A stretch of DNA of 64,000 nt from Flexithrix dorotheae DSM 6795 (GCF_000379765.1 NZ_KB903430.1:592945-656944), one strand, 5' to 3'. Numbered from the stretch's first letter, positions 24,456 to 34,095 are shown. Notes: generated by a model from the letters alone, not told the origin. Translations and numbers: made by a program.

Positions 24456-24901
24456 TAAGTTTAAAATTGTGGAAATTGGAGATAAAAATCAGAACAATTG
24501 AAGCGGGCGAAACCTGGCCCTTGAGACAGAAAGTAATGTGGCCCGACCGTGAAATATCTTATGTAAAATTGCCAAATGATGAGCAGGGAATTCACTTTGG
24601 CTTATTCTTAGATACACAACTGACTTCTGTAGTTTCCCTGTTTGTAGATCCTCGGGAGAAAAGTGCACAGTTTAGGAAGTTTGCCACGCTCCATTCATAT
24701 CAGGGCAGAGGACTTGGCTCAAAATTGCTCAAATACATGCTGGATCAGGCGGAAAACATGGGAATTAGTATAATCTGGTGTAATGCCAGAACCAATAAAT
24801 CAGGTTTCTACCAAAAGTTTGGTTTCCAAACTACTCATAAACATTTCGAAAAGGGAGGAATCAGTTACGTAATTATGCAAAAAAAGGTGCCAGTTCGCTG
24901 A
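24452..24901 (+). CDS. GNAT-family N-acetyltransferase
   Basis: 149 aa if read from the TTG at 24452, which overlaps the Rieske stop; other in-frame TTG codons follow at 24467 and 24476, and no ATG is available before the conserved core, so a TTG start is necessary. The acetyl-CoA-binding motif A is FATLHSYQGRGLGSKLLKYM, with the R/Q-x-x-G-x-G/A turn as QGRGLG. The later segment IIWCNARTNKSGFYQKFGF is typical of motif B. Substrate unknown. The last codons lie inside the opposite-strand terminator of the outer-membrane protein gene. Confidence 0.87.
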   Translation: MISLKLWKLEIKIRTIEAGETWPLRQKVMWPDREISYVKLPNDEQGIHFGLFLDTQLTSVVSLFVDPREKSAQFRKFATLHSYQGRGLGSKLLKYMLDQAENMGISIIWCNARTNKSGFYQKFGFQTTHKHFEKGGISYVIMQKKVPVR

Positions 24902-24908
24902 CACCTTT
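24878..24908 (-). terminator. Terminator of the leftward outer-membrane protein gene
   Basis: On the minus strand a strong hairpin (AAAGGTG-T-CAG, loop CGAA, CTG-G-CACCTTT) is followed by seven T. It terminates the gene at 24942-25751, although it lies within the 3' coding end of the rightward acetyltransferase gene. Confidence 0.82.
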
Positions 24909-24941
24909 GAGGATATATTTGGTTATGCTAAGTCTTCAGGT

Positions 24942-25751
24942 TTAATACCTAAACTTATATCTTTTGTTACTTCTTCTTCTTTTAACTTTCACAGGGTTAT
25001 CCATATAAAATCCTTTATTCCAAATAATATATTGAAACTTCACGGTGAACATCCAGTATAAGTCATCTGCATCCGGGTTTCCTCCGGCAATAAATTGAGG
25101 AGATTCAAAATCAGGAGCAATTGGCTTTGATCGGATGGAATTGTGATAGGAAATTGCTTCAGCGCTTAAATCATTCACCGGAATGGATTTTCTGCTTACC
25201 GCATCCAACTGATCAGTATCTGTGATTCTCAACGATCCGTCCAGTACAATGGCTATTTGTGGAGTGGCTAAAAACCTTAGCCCAAAACCAACTGGTAAGA
25301 TAAGTGCATATTCAGGCATGGCCATCGCTTCAGGCTCCATTTTATACAAATTAGTATAGCCATTAGGCGTTTTACCTTCCGGGTCTACCTTAGTGACACC
25401 AAGCCCCACATAGGTAAAAGGCTGAACAGTTTTGGTAGGAACTGTGAAATTTAATCCTGCATAAGCGTCCCACAAGTTGGCTCGAAAATCTCTGTTCCTG
25501 CTCATTACATGATCCTCAGCATATAACTGATATATGCTGGCTCCTGCTTTAATTTGCACCACGTTGTTAAAGTGGTACCAGGTCTCAAAATTCGCAGCCG
25601 GACGAATAGTATTTATACCAGTATTACCCAGATCACCAATATAACCTGATGCCCCCAATCCTCCTGAAATACTCCATTTGGCCTGAGCTGATGCCTGATA
25701 AAATGTAATTGAAAATAAAAAAATGAAAGCAATTAGTAGTTTTTTGTACAT
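24942..25751 (-). CDS. Outer-membrane beta-barrel protein (DUF6089-like)
   Basis: 269 aa. A signal peptide occupies residues 1-22 (cleavage after ASA). The mature chain begins with KWSISGGLGASGYIGDL, the opening strand typical of Bacteroidota barrels of the DUF6089 type. It continues with alternating strands (VQIKAGASIYQLY, YVGLGVTKV, LPVGFGLRFLATPQIAIVLDGSLR) and ends in a basic tail, KVKRRRSNKRYKFRY. Function unknown; relatives include PorG-like proteins of the type IX secretion system, but nothing here proves that role. It is similar in kind to the barrel at 61717-62640. Two hairpins lie upstream and a strong terminator downstream, so it is monocistronic. Confidence 0.78.
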   Translation of the reverse strand: MYKKLLIAFIFLFSITFYQASAQAKWSISGGLGASGYIGDLGNTGINTIRPAANFETWYHFNNVVQIKAGASIYQLYAEDHVMSRNRDFRANLWDAYAGLNFTVPTKTVQPFTYVGLGVTKVDPEGKTPNGYTNLYKMEPEAMAMPEYALILPVGFGLRFLATPQIAIVLDGSLRITDTDQLDAVSRKSIPVNDLSAEAISYHNSIRSKPIAPDFESPQFIAGGNPDADDLYWMFTVKFQYIIWNKGFYMDNPVKVKRRRSNKRYKFRY

Positions 25752-26148
25752 TTTTTTCTCTTTTATAGGTTCAGTTATATTTCTTTATTTACCTGGATAA
25801 TAAAGAATTAGTTAGGAAAATACTTTCTGTGGAAAGTCTTTTCTCATTTCCCAGTATTGTTGGTAGATAGTATTTGTCTGAGACAAATCTTAGTTTAATT
25901 GAAGGATTTGTTCCTTATCTAATAAAGATACAAAATCTTAAAAGTTAGTTGGGGATTTTAGTAAAATGAAATAGTATACTTAAGACTTTTCTAAATGTTG
26001 GGTAAATATAGAGGGATTTGCAATTGAGGTCAAAGAAAATAAAGTTATCAGGTGTTAATAAATTTAAACTCTGGCAATAAATATATGTTTTTTTTAAATT
26101 GCAGTATTATTTTTTTAACCTGGCAATTAATATAACATTAGATTTTAT
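25752..26148. other. 397-bp intergenic region with two hairpins
   Basis: Between two divergent units. GAAAA-t-ACTTTC..GAAAGT-c-TTTTC (25816-25843, loop TGTG) and ATTTGTC-TGA-GACAAAT (25872-25888) lie 64 and 120 bp upstream of the leftward outer-membrane gene and may be in its 5' leader or form operator sites. The rest is AT-rich with no further structure seen. Confidence 0.45.
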
Positions 26149-26313
26149 ATGAAAAAACCAAAAATTAAATCAAACTTACTAGATCATTTGGATTTTCAAA
26201 GTGAGGGAAAAGTGAATAAGGAGGAATCGAATATTAAAGATTATCTTGAGAATGTAAAAGTTTTTAAAGTAAAGAAAAGCCAGGAGGGGAATGACAAAGG
26301 AGAGGAGAAATAG
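26149..26313 (+). CDS. Small 54-aa ORF upstream of propeller sensor kinase
   Basis: An ATG-started frame of 54 codons ending in TAG at 26311. The peptide is highly charged (about half Lys, Glu and Asp), for example NLLDHLDFQSEGKVNKEES, with a KVFKVKKSQEG end and no membrane segment. It lies 26 bp before the start of the giant sensor kinase gene on the same strand, so it could be co-transcribed or act as a leader ORF. I do not recognise it. Its codon pattern looks coding (clean frame in a very AT-rich region), but its reality is unproven. Confidence 0.45.
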   Translation: MKKPKIKSNLLDHLDFQSEGKVNKEESNIKDYLENVKVFKVKKSQEGNDKGEEK

Positions 26314-26339
26314 GCTATAATCCCTTATCTGGAAATTTT

Positions 26340-29300
26340 ATGTTCTCCTCCCATTTATTAGAATTGAACAGGGCTTTAAAAATCTCCAGGTTTTTACTTT
26401 TTGCCGTTTTTTGGATAGCTATCCATTCCAGCTCAAGTGCCCAGATAGCGAGATTTGAACATATCACTACAGAAGCAGGTATTTCTTACAATACTATAAA
26501 TGCTATAGAAAAGGATAATGCCGGTTTTATGTGGTTTGGAACGGATAATGGCTTAAATCGGTACGATGGCTACCAATTTAAAATTTATAATCATAACCCT
26601 TCAGATTCTACCTCCCTTTCTGACAATAGAATCAACGGAATCTTAAAGGATAAAGATGGAGATTTATGGATAGCTACTCTAAATGGGCTCAATCTTTATC
26701 ACAAAAAACACGATCACTTTCAACAATTTTTAAAAACAAAAAATCAGGAAAATTCCTTAATGGAAAACCCCGTTTCCTGTCTTTTTCAGGATAGTAGGGG
26801 AATTATTTATATTGGTAATAACGTAGGGTCAATTCAGACTTACCACAAAAAAACCGGAACATTCCGGGCATTTCCTTTCCCAGATAAAAACCCCGATTTT
26901 AAATTTGGCAGGGCCAACATTGAAGAAATAGTAGAAGATAAAAAAGGAAATTTAATTATCGGTACTTCTCTGGATGGATTGTGGTATTACGACTATAACC
27001 TAAAAAAAATATCACTCTTGCAGGTATTCTTGAGAGATAATGAGGACAACAAAAAGCCTTTAAAAAGGATTAGATCACTTAGGCTTGATGATAACCAAAC
27101 ACTTTGGATTAGTACAATGGTAAATGGAGTAATTACATTTAATCTCCATTCAAAAGAAACCCGGTACTTTACAAAAGAAAACTCAAAATTAAAATCAAAT
27201 TTTATGGTTTGTTCCGAAAAGGCGGGCCATAACATGTGGGTGGGAACAGATGGCGGTGGTTTATATAAATTTAACACCTCTACTTTTGAAGTGGAAGTTT
27301 TTAATTATGATCCGGGAAATCCATATAGCATAAATAACAATGTGGTCAGAACTATCTATGCGGATGAAATCGGAAATATATGGCTGGGCACCTATACGGG
27401 AGGAGTTAATTTACTGAAGAAGTCCTTTAAGGAATTTGGGGCGGTAGATTTAGGTAAATATTCAACAGATGAATTATCCTATCAGTCATGTCTTTCTTTT
27501 TATGAAAGATCGAATGGAAATTTTTGGATAGGAACGGATGGCGGGGGCATTGTAGAAACAAATGATAAATTCCAACCAGTTAAATTTATAAGTAAAAATG
27601 AGGGTTACCCTACCGGAATTTCTCACAACGCAGTCATTACTGTTCATGAGCATGGCCAATTTCTATGGGCAGGGACCTATCTTGGGGGATTAAACAAAAT
27701 TAACCTCACTACCGGGCATACAGAATTATATACCAGAGAAAAGGATCAGAACAGGAAAATTTCACATAATATCATTTGGGATATTAAAACGGATAAAGCA
27801 GGCACCTTATGGGTGGGTACAAATTCCGGTCTTAATCGTTACAATCCCAAAACCCAAAGTTTTAAGGCTTATTACCCCGGATCTTATGAATCCAATTCTG
27901 TAAAGGTAATTTGTCCGGATGCATCCGGGCATTTATGGTTGGGCACACAGAATGGATTATTTTATTACGATTTTAAGGAATTTCAACAATTTGCTCCACC
28001 CACGCTCAAGGATAAGGATTTTAAAATTCGGTCAATCTATCAGGATAAAAATGACATGTTATGGCTGGGGACACACAATATTGGACTTTTCAGGTTTGAC
28101 CCTAAGGAAAAATCTTTTAAAGGGTACTCAACCGAGGATGGTTTGCCCAATAATATAATCGTAGGAATACAAGAAGATGAAAACGGAAATTTATGGATCA
28201 GCACTGGAAATGGATTAAGCCGGTTTAATCCCAAGCACAATACTTTTAAGAATTATTTCATACACGATGGATTACAAAACAATCAATTCAACAATGGAGC
28301 AGATTTAAAAACCGGCTCGGGGAAACTTCTCTTTGGAGGTATAAATGGATTTAACGTTTTTCATCCTGACAGCATTTCCTATAACCCGAATCCACCACCT
28401 GTTTCCATTACCAGTTTTAAAATTTTTAACAAGGAAAAGGAGGATATTGAGCAGCATACGGCTATCTATAATCAAAATATCATTACCGTGGATACCATTA
28501 ATTTGAATTATGATCATTCCGTATTTACCTTTGACTTTGCCGCATTAAATTATTCCAACCCCAATCTCATTTCATACGCCTATAAGCTGGAGGGTTTTGA
28601 TTCCGACTGGCAATATGTGGGCAGTAAAAACTCAGCTACCTATACCAATCTGTCTCCAAAAACCTATATTTTCAGGGTTAAAGCTGCCAATTCTGATGGC
28701 ATTTGGAATGAAAAAGGGAAATCTGTTATTGTGATCGTAAAGCCTCCTTATTGGGCAACTGTTTGGTTCAGGCTGGGACTGGCTACTGTAGTCCTGCTTA
28801 CAATTTTTTGGTTTTATCAGAAGAAATCAAAAGATATCGCCAGAAAACATACTGAACTCGAAAAAAAGGTGGAGGAAAGGACCACAGAGGTTACTGCTCA
28901 AAAGGATGAGATTTCTAAGCAAAATACCATTTTACAGGAGAATAAGGAACAACTCAACCAACAATATCTTGAATTACAAAGCACGCTTGAAAAGCTAAAA
29001 AAAGCACAATCTCAGATTATACAATCGGAAAAGCTGGCTTCTCTAGGGGTACTCACAGCCGGGATTGCCCATGAGATCAATAATCCTGTTAATTATATAA
29101 ATAACGGGATTGTCGGGCTTAAAAAAGTACTGGATAAAATCATAGAGGTTTCAGAGAAATATGATGAAATTAACCAAGAAAATTTCGCAAAACAACTGGA
29201 AGATATTCAACAATTTAAGGAACAAATCCGGTTTTCCTTCATGCTGAAAAAAGCAAAAGAAGTAGCTGATAATATCGCGCTGGGGGGGACAAAAACAGCT

Positions 29301-29795
29301 GAAATTGTACAAAGCCTGAGAACTTTTTCCCGTTCTGAAGCCCCGGATTTCAAATTGGAAAACCTCCATCACAGTATTGATTCAACACTTTTATTGTTGA
29401 ATAATGAGTATAAAAACAGAATTGTGATTCATAAAAAATATGGTAAGATTCCGGAGATAGAATGTAACCTGGGCAGGTTGGGCCAGGTATTTATGAACCT
29501 GATTTCCAATGCCATACATTCCATTGAAAATGAAGGAGAAATCACAATTAGTACTACAGGATACAATGGGTTAGTTGAAATAGGGATAAAAGACAATGGT
29601 TGCGGTATCCCCCAGCATATTAAAGAAAAAATATTTGAACCATTTTTCACTACCAAGGATATTGGGCAGGGAATGGGATTGGGTTTGTCCATCACCTTAA
29701 ATATAATCAAGGAACACCAGGGGGAAATAGATGTGTATTCCAAAGAAAATGAAGGCACTCAATTCCTGATAAAGCTTCCGGTAAAACAGGTTTAA
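26340..29795 (+). CDS. Propeller-type (Reg_prop/Y_Y_Y) sensor histidine kinase
   Basis: 1151 aa. Domains in order: a signal anchor (about 12-36); a long periplasmic region with about a dozen two-component-regulator propeller repeats (units such as GNLWISTGNGLSRFNP and LWVGTNSGLNRYNP) to residue about 700; a Y_Y_Y domain ending near 800; a membrane segment at 807-828; a coiled coil; then a kinase core with phospho-acceptor His911 in [10 protein letters not shown] and an ATPase domain with N, G1 (IKDNGCGIP) and G2 (GMGLGLSI) boxes. Such sensors usually detect extracellular glycans or other polymers. Unlike the Bacteroides hybrid systems there is no receiver or AraC-type DNA-binding domain at the C-terminus, and no regulator gene is adjacent, so the output partner is elsewhere. 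Confidence 0.94.
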   Translation: MFSSHLLELNRALKISRFLLFAVFWIAIHSSSSAQIARFEHITTEAGISYNTINAIEKDNAGFMWFGTDNGLNRYDGYQFKIYNHNPSDSTSLSDNRINGILKDKDGDLWIATLNGLNLYHKKHDHFQQFLKTKNQENSLMENPVSCLFQDSRGIIYIGNNVGSIQTYHKKTGTFRAFPFPDKNPDFKFGRANIEEIVEDKKGNLIIGTSLDGLWYYDYNLKKISLLQVFLRDNEDNKKPLKRIRSLRLDDNQTLWISTMVNGVITFNLHSKETRYFTKENSKLKSNFMVCSEKAGHNMWVGTDGGGLYKFNTSTFEVEVFNYDPGNPYSINNNVVRTIYADEIGNIWLGTYTGGVNLLKKSFKEFGAVDLGKYSTDELSYQSCLSFYERSNGNFWIGTDGGGIVETNDKFQPVKFISKNEGYPTGISHNAVITVHEHGQFLWAGTYLGGLNKINLTTGHTELYTREKDQNRKISHNIIWDIKTDKAGTLWVGTNSGLNRYNPKTQSFKAYYPGSYESNSVKVICPDASGHLWLGTQNGLFYYDFKEFQQFAPPTLKDKDFKIRSIYQDKNDMLWLGTHNIGLFRFDPKEKSFKGYSTEDGLPNNIIVGIQEDENGNLWISTGNGLSRFNPKHNTFKNYFIHDGLQNNQFNNGADLKTGSGKLLFGGINGFNVFHPDSISYNPNPPPVSITSFKIFNKEKEDIEQHTAIYNQNIITVDTINLNYDHSVFTFDFAALNYSNPNLISYAYKLEGFDSDWQYVGSKNSATYTNLSPKTYIFRVKAANSDGIWNEKGKSVIVIVKPPYWATVWFRLGLATVVLLTIFWFYQKKSKDIARKHTELEKKVEERTTEVTAQKDEISKQNTILQENKEQLNQQYLELQSTLEKLKKAQSQIIQSEKLASLGVLTAGIAHEINNPVNYINNGIVGLKKVLDKIIEVSEKYDEINQENFAKQLEDIQQFKEQIRFSFMLKKAKEVADNIALGGTKTAEIVQSLRTFSRSEAPDFKLENLHHSIDSTLLLLNNEYKNRIVIHKKYGKIPEIECNLGRLGQVFMNLISNAIHSIENEGEITISTTGYNGLVEIGIKDNGCGIPQHIKEKIFEPFFTTKDIGQGMGLGLSITLNIIKEHQGEIDVYSKENEGTQFLIKLPVKQV

Positions 29796-30089
29796 TTTCC
29801 AAAATACAGCAATATCAGTATTCCTAAAAAATTCCGGAGGGATATTTTACGCACAAGCAAAAGCTTACCACTTAATGATAAGTCCATTTCGTATTCTTTA
29901 ATCTCGAAAATGGATTAGATTAACCAAATAGTACAAATTATTAGTTTTTTCGTTATTAACCAGTCAAGTATTGAAACCTAAAACTACATTGAATTCAAAA
30001 ATATTTATATACAAAACATTAATTTACAAAATTTCCATACTGTACTTAGGAAAAGTCCTAAAGGCTAATTGAAATAATTAAAAACAACA

Positions 30090-32087
30090 ATGAAAATTTT
30101 TACCAGTGGTGTGCCACTTCCAGCTTTATTAAAGATTAGTTTTACCATATTCATTTTCTTTTTAAACCTCAGGAATTCAATCGCGGATAACGAAATTCCT
30201 GAATTTGGAAAAATCACCAAAGAAGAAATATCAGCAAAATATTATGAGGAAGATAAATCTGCTGAAGCAGTATATTTATATGACATAGGTAATGCCAGAT
30301 TCCTTTACACGGGTGATCAGTTCCAAATTATTTTTGACAGAAGAGTCAGAATCCAAATATTCAAGAAAGAAGGCTTCGAACAAGCTAATATTGAGCTTCC
30401 CTACTATGTGGAAGGCTATAGCTCCAAAGAAGAAATTAAGGATATAGAAGCTTATACCTATAACCTCGAAGAAGATGGGGCTATAAGAAAATATGGCATT
30501 CAGGAAAATGAAATTTACAATGAACAGGCTACTGAAAAATGGCATATCAAAAAATTCACCTTTCCGAATATAAAAGAAGGTTCGATTATAGAATATAAAT
30601 ATTCGGTGATTTCACCCTTTATTTTCAATTTGAACGACTGGCAGTTTCAATACGAAATCCCCGTAAAATGGAGTGAATTTTTTGTAAAACTTCCTCCTTT
30701 TTTCGAATATATGATGACTGCAAAAAATGTAGGAAATTTTCATATTAAAAATCAGGAAGAGGATCGGAAACGAAAAGAATTTAGGGGTTATGAATATAAA
30801 GACATGAATTTCAGGTGGGTAAAAAAGGATGTTCCGGCCTTCAATGATGAAAGTTATATCACTACAAGGAAAGATTACCTGGCCACCATGGAATTTCAGT
30901 TGAGCAGGGTGACTTATCCGGGCCAGGGAACTCATAAATATTTGGAAAGCTGGGATAAAGTGGCTAAAGATTTTTTGCTTCTTACCGATTTTGGGAAAAA
31001 CATGGGTAAGAAAAATTCCAAAAAAACGGTGGAAGAACTTATTAGGGGTTGTAAAACTGAACTGGAAAAGGCCAGGAAAATTTATGATTACGTAAAGGCA
31101 AATTTTAAATGGAATGGAAAAAAAAGAATGATTCCCGAAAATTCTACCAAACATTTCCTTGAAAAAAAAGAAGGAAACAGTGCTGACATCAACCTTGAAC
31201 TACACAATATGTTATCAGTGGCCGGGTTGGAAGTTAAACCGGTGCTTATAAGCACTCGTGATCACGGGCAAATCAACAAAAATTATCCTTTTATAGACCG
31301 GTTTAACTACCCTCTTGTTTATACAAAGGCGGAAGGAAAAGAATATTTACTGGATGGCACCCACAACTTATTACCTTTTGGTATGCTTCCCGATTATTGT
31401 ATGAATGGGCAAGGGCTAATTTTGGATAAAAAACAATTACTTTGGGCAAACCTGGACAGAGGGACAAGTTTTAACACCGGCACTATCGTTTCCATGAGAA
31501 TTGACATGGAAGAGCAAAAAATACTCTCTACTGTCAAAAGAAAGGCATCTGGTTATGCAGCACTCTATGAAAGAGGGTTATTGACCCAGAAATCGCAAAC
31601 TTATAATGAGGAATTAAGTGCACTAATCATGAAAGATTTGGTAGTGAAAGATTTGGAAAACATTGAAGCTCCGCTTATTACCACTTTTAAATTGGAGGAA
31701 GAATTTGACGAAAATCCGGATATGATTTATATCAGTCCTTTTATGCTGGATGTAATTGAGAATAATCCTTTGAAGGCAGAAAAAAGGACTTATCCTATAG
31801 ATTACGGATACAGAAAAAATCAGAAATACCAATTCTCTTTAGCAGTACCAGAAGGTTACGAAATTCTCGAAATCCCCGAAAGAAAGGAATTCACTCTTGA
31901 AGACGGATCAGTTTCTTTTTCCATGGTAAGTCAGAAAGATGATATTTCCGGAGTAGTTCAGTTGATAAGTTTCTTTGTCATAAAACAGCCTTTGGTAGGA
32001 CCCGAACACTATTCAAAACTCAGGGAAATTTATACACAACTTATCAGTTCCCAGAGTTCTCACATTGTATTAAAGAAGAAAAAATAA
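30090..32087 (+). CDS. DUF3857 / transglutaminase-fold protein, probably non-catalytic
   Basis: 665 aa, with an N-terminal signal sequence (about 10-32), so exported. An N-terminal DUF3857 domain (about 75-250) precedes a transglutaminase-like core near 290-460 (KARKIYDYVKANFKWNG, then KKEGNSADINLELHNML) and a DUF3858-like beta domain at the C-terminus. In active members the Cys of GNCAD is catalytic; here it is Ser (GNSAD), and the usual NH(V) histidine is replaced in FNYPLVYTKA, while the LDGTH aspartate remains. It is therefore probably a structural or binding protein. The following gene is a CE4 deacetylase lipoprotein, which suggests, without proving, a role near the cell wall or polysaccharide. 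Confidence 0.85.
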   Translation: MKIFTSGVPLPALLKISFTIFIFFLNLRNSIADNEIPEFGKITKEEISAKYYEEDKSAEAVYLYDIGNARFLYTGDQFQIIFDRRVRIQIFKKEGFEQANIELPYYVEGYSSKEEIKDIEAYTYNLEEDGAIRKYGIQENEIYNEQATEKWHIKKFTFPNIKEGSIIEYKYSVISPFIFNLNDWQFQYEIPVKWSEFFVKLPPFFEYMMTAKNVGNFHIKNQEEDRKRKEFRGYEYKDMNFRWVKKDVPAFNDESYITTRKDYLATMEFQLSRVTYPGQGTHKYLESWDKVAKDFLLLTDFGKNMGKKNSKKTVEELIRGCKTELEKARKIYDYVKANFKWNGKKRMIPENSTKHFLEKKEGNSADINLELHNMLSVAGLEVKPVLISTRDHGQINKNYPFIDRFNYPLVYTKAEGKEYLLDGTHNLLPFGMLPDYCMNGQGLILDKKQLLWANLDRGTSFNTGTIVSMRIDMEEQKILSTVKRKASGYAALYERGLLTQKSQTYNEELSALIMKDLVVKDLENIEAPLITTFKLEEEFDENPDMIYISPFMLDVIENNPLKAEKRTYPIDYGYRKNQKYQFSLAVPEGYEILEIPERKEFTLEDGSVSFSMVSQKDDISGVVQLISFFVIKQPLVGPEHYSKLREIYTQLISSQSSHIVLKKKK

Positions 32088-32112
32088 CCCTTCAAGGTTA
32101 GCTGTTTTTTTG
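32086..32112 (+). terminator. Weak terminator after the DUF3857 gene
   Basis: A short AACC..GGTT hairpin is followed by a run of seven T. The stem is only 4-5 bp, so the call is tentative. Confidence 0.35.
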
Positions 32113-32194
32113 ACCACAAAAATTAATGCTTAAATTAGCTATTCCGGAAGCATCAATTTTTGTGGTTTTATTTTTTTACTTATTAAGAGTACCA

Positions 32195-33025
32195 ATGACA
32201 CCCATCCTTAAGCACCTTCTTTGGACTGTAATATGTGTAAGTCCTTTATTTTTTCTTTCCTGCAATCAAAAAAGAGAAAATCAGCAAACAACAAAAAAAT
32301 TTACCTGGCCCGACAACAAGAAGGCCGCTATTTGCCTCACTTATGATGATGGCATGCAAACACACCTGGATCATGCAATTCCCCAATTGGATTCCTTTAG
32401 CCTTCCAGGAACCTTTTATTTAAATGCTGTTCAGGCCAGAGATATGGTAGTTGGATGGAAAAATGTGGCCACATCGGGCAACCATGAATTAGCTAACCAT
32501 ACACTTTTTCATCCCTGCCCTGCAGATATGGGCTGGAAAAAAGAAGTTGCTACAGATTTTTATACCAAAGAAAAAATCCTGACGGAAATTGCAGGCATGA
32601 ATACCTTGCTGACAGCCATTGAGGGAGTGGATAGGAAAAGAAGTTTCGCTTTTCCCTGCAACAATACAACTGTAGGTGGGGAATCATATCTGGAAGATTT
32701 AGAAAAATCCGGACTGATTTCTTTTGCAAGAGGTGGAGGAGATAATACCAGTATCATCACTAATGTAGCAAACCTGGACCCCTTCCATGTACCTTCATGG
32801 CCTGTTCCTGAAGGAAGCAATGGTGCCACACTAATTACTCATGGAGAAAAAATTCTGGCAAGTGAAGGGTTTGGCATTTATCAGTTTCATGGAATAGGCG
32901 GGCAATGGATTAGCATTTCAGACGCTGCCCATATCAGTTTTCTCACCTGGTTAAAAGCAAATGAAGACCAAATTTGGGTGGGCACCTTTTCAGAAATCAT
33001 GACCTATATCCAGCAATTTAAATAA
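32195..33025 (+). CDS. Polysaccharide deacetylase (CE4/NodB) lipoprotein
   Basis: 276 aa from the ATG at 32195. An in-frame ATG at 32126 would add 23 residues, but the shorter start gives an ideal lipoprotein signal ending in the lipobox FFLSC (Cys23). The NodB metal triad is intact: TYDDG provides the catalytic and metal aspartates, and NHTLFH gives the His-x3-His pair. CE4 enzymes remove N- or O-acetyl groups from chitin, peptidoglycan or other glycans; the exact substrate is open. It is lipid-anchored, probably in the periplasm or outer membrane. An esterase gene starts 72 bp downstream, so the two may be one unit acting on acylated glycans. Confidence 0.88.
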   Translation: MTPILKHLLWTVICVSPLFFLSCNQKRENQQTTKKFTWPDNKKAAICLTYDDGMQTHLDHAIPQLDSFSLPGTFYLNAVQARDMVVGWKNVATSGNHELANHTLFHPCPADMGWKKEVATDFYTKEKILTEIAGMNTLLTAIEGVDRKRSFAFPCNNTTVGGESYLEDLEKSGLISFARGGGDNTSIITNVANLDPFHVPSWPVPEGSNGATLITHGEKILASEGFGIYQFHGIGGQWISISDAAHISFLTWLKANEDQIWVGTFSEIMTYIQQFK

Positions 33026-33097
33026 TCAATATTCTATTTAATTTAAATCATTTCCCTAAATTTAGAGATTTCCTAATTTCACCAAACAAACTTTTTT

Positions 33098-33991
33098 ATG
33101 TTTTCCATAAATAAAACTTTCAGCGCCCTTACTTTTTTTATCCTGTTATCTCCCCTTTTAGTTTTTGCACAAATTCCCAAGGGAAAAGTAATTGAAAAAC
33201 AAAAACATTCCAGCAGCATTTTGGGCTATGATGTAAACTATTCCGTTTACCTCCCGGCAGATTATGATCATTCGGAAAGAAGTTATCCTGTTGTTTATTT
33301 ATTGCATGGCTATACCGACAATGAAACAGCCTGGGTACAATTCGGGGAAGTGGACAGAACAGCTGATCAAGCTATTGCCAGTGGAGAAATTCCACCAATG
33401 ATAATCATTATGCCGGATGGTGGCGTCACATTTTATATTAATGACCACAAAGGAAAAGAAAAATGGGAGGATATGTTTGTGGAAGAGTTTATTCCCAGCA
33501 TTGAAAAGAAATTCAGGATTAGAAGTAAAAAAGAATTCAGGGGAATAGCAGGGCTTTCCATGGGTGGCTACGGTTCGGCTATTATGGCTATGAAACATCC
33601 TGATATGTTTGCCGCAGCGGCTCCTTTTAGTGCCGCCTTCTTCCCAAGTGAAGATTTTGCCAAAATGCCTAAGGAAAATTATGACAGAACCTTTGCCAAA
33701 TTATTTGGTGAAGGTTTAGAAGGAGAAGATAGAATTAATGCGCATTTTAAAGCAAACAGCCCTTTTGAAGTGGCCAAAAATAATACGGAAGCAATTAAAA
33801 AAGTGAAATGGTATATTGACTGTGGAGATGATGATTTTCTTTATAAGGGAAATGATCAAATGCATTCACTATTAAGAGACCTTGAAATTCAACATGAGTA
33901 CAGAGTGAGAGATGGAGCACATACCTGGTCCTATTGGAGAACACATATCATCAAAGGATTAAAATTCATAGGGGAAAGCTTCCATCGATAG
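33098..33991 (+). CDS. Secreted CE1-type esterase
   Basis: 297 aa with a signal peptide (cleavage after VFA, residue about 24). The alpha/beta-hydrolase fold of the putative-esterase (CE1, feruloyl/acetyl-xylan and S-formylglutathione hydrolase) family is seen from YSVYLPADYD, PVVYLLHGY (oxyanion strand), the nucleophile elbow GLSMGGYGS, the Asp strand YIDCGDDDF and the catalytic His in DGAHTWSYW. All three triad residues are present. It probably hydrolyses ester groups on a polysaccharide outside the cytoplasm. Its neighbour CE4 deacetylase supports a deacylation role. A strong terminator follows. Confidence 0.9.
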   Translation: MFSINKTFSALTFFILLSPLLVFAQIPKGKVIEKQKHSSSILGYDVNYSVYLPADYDHSERSYPVVYLLHGYTDNETAWVQFGEVDRTADQAIASGEIPPMIIIMPDGGVTFYINDHKGKEKWEDMFVEEFIPSIEKKFRIRSKKEFRGIAGLSMGGYGSAIMAMKHPDMFAAAAPFSAAFFPSEDFAKMPKENYDRTFAKLFGEGLEGEDRINAHFKANSPFEVAKNNTEAIKKVKWYIDCGDDDFLYKGNDQMHSLLRDLEIQHEYRVRDGAHTWSYWRTHIIKGLKFIGESFHR

Positions 33992-34031
33992 AATAATTCT
34001 AACAAAATTGTGCATTAGTTTGGTTAACTTT

Positions 34032-34087
34032 AAATCAGAATAAGCGTTATTGAATAAAATGCGTTTATTCTGATTTAATTTTTTTAC
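34032..34087 (+). terminator. Strong hairpin terminator after the CE1 esterase gene
   Basis: A 12-bp perfect stem (AAATCAGAATAA at 34032-34043, complement at 34065-34076) is followed by a T-rich run to 34085. It ends the esterase message but lies only 9 bp before the next ATG at 34096. Confidence 0.8.
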
Positions 34088-34095
34088 TTATTAAA

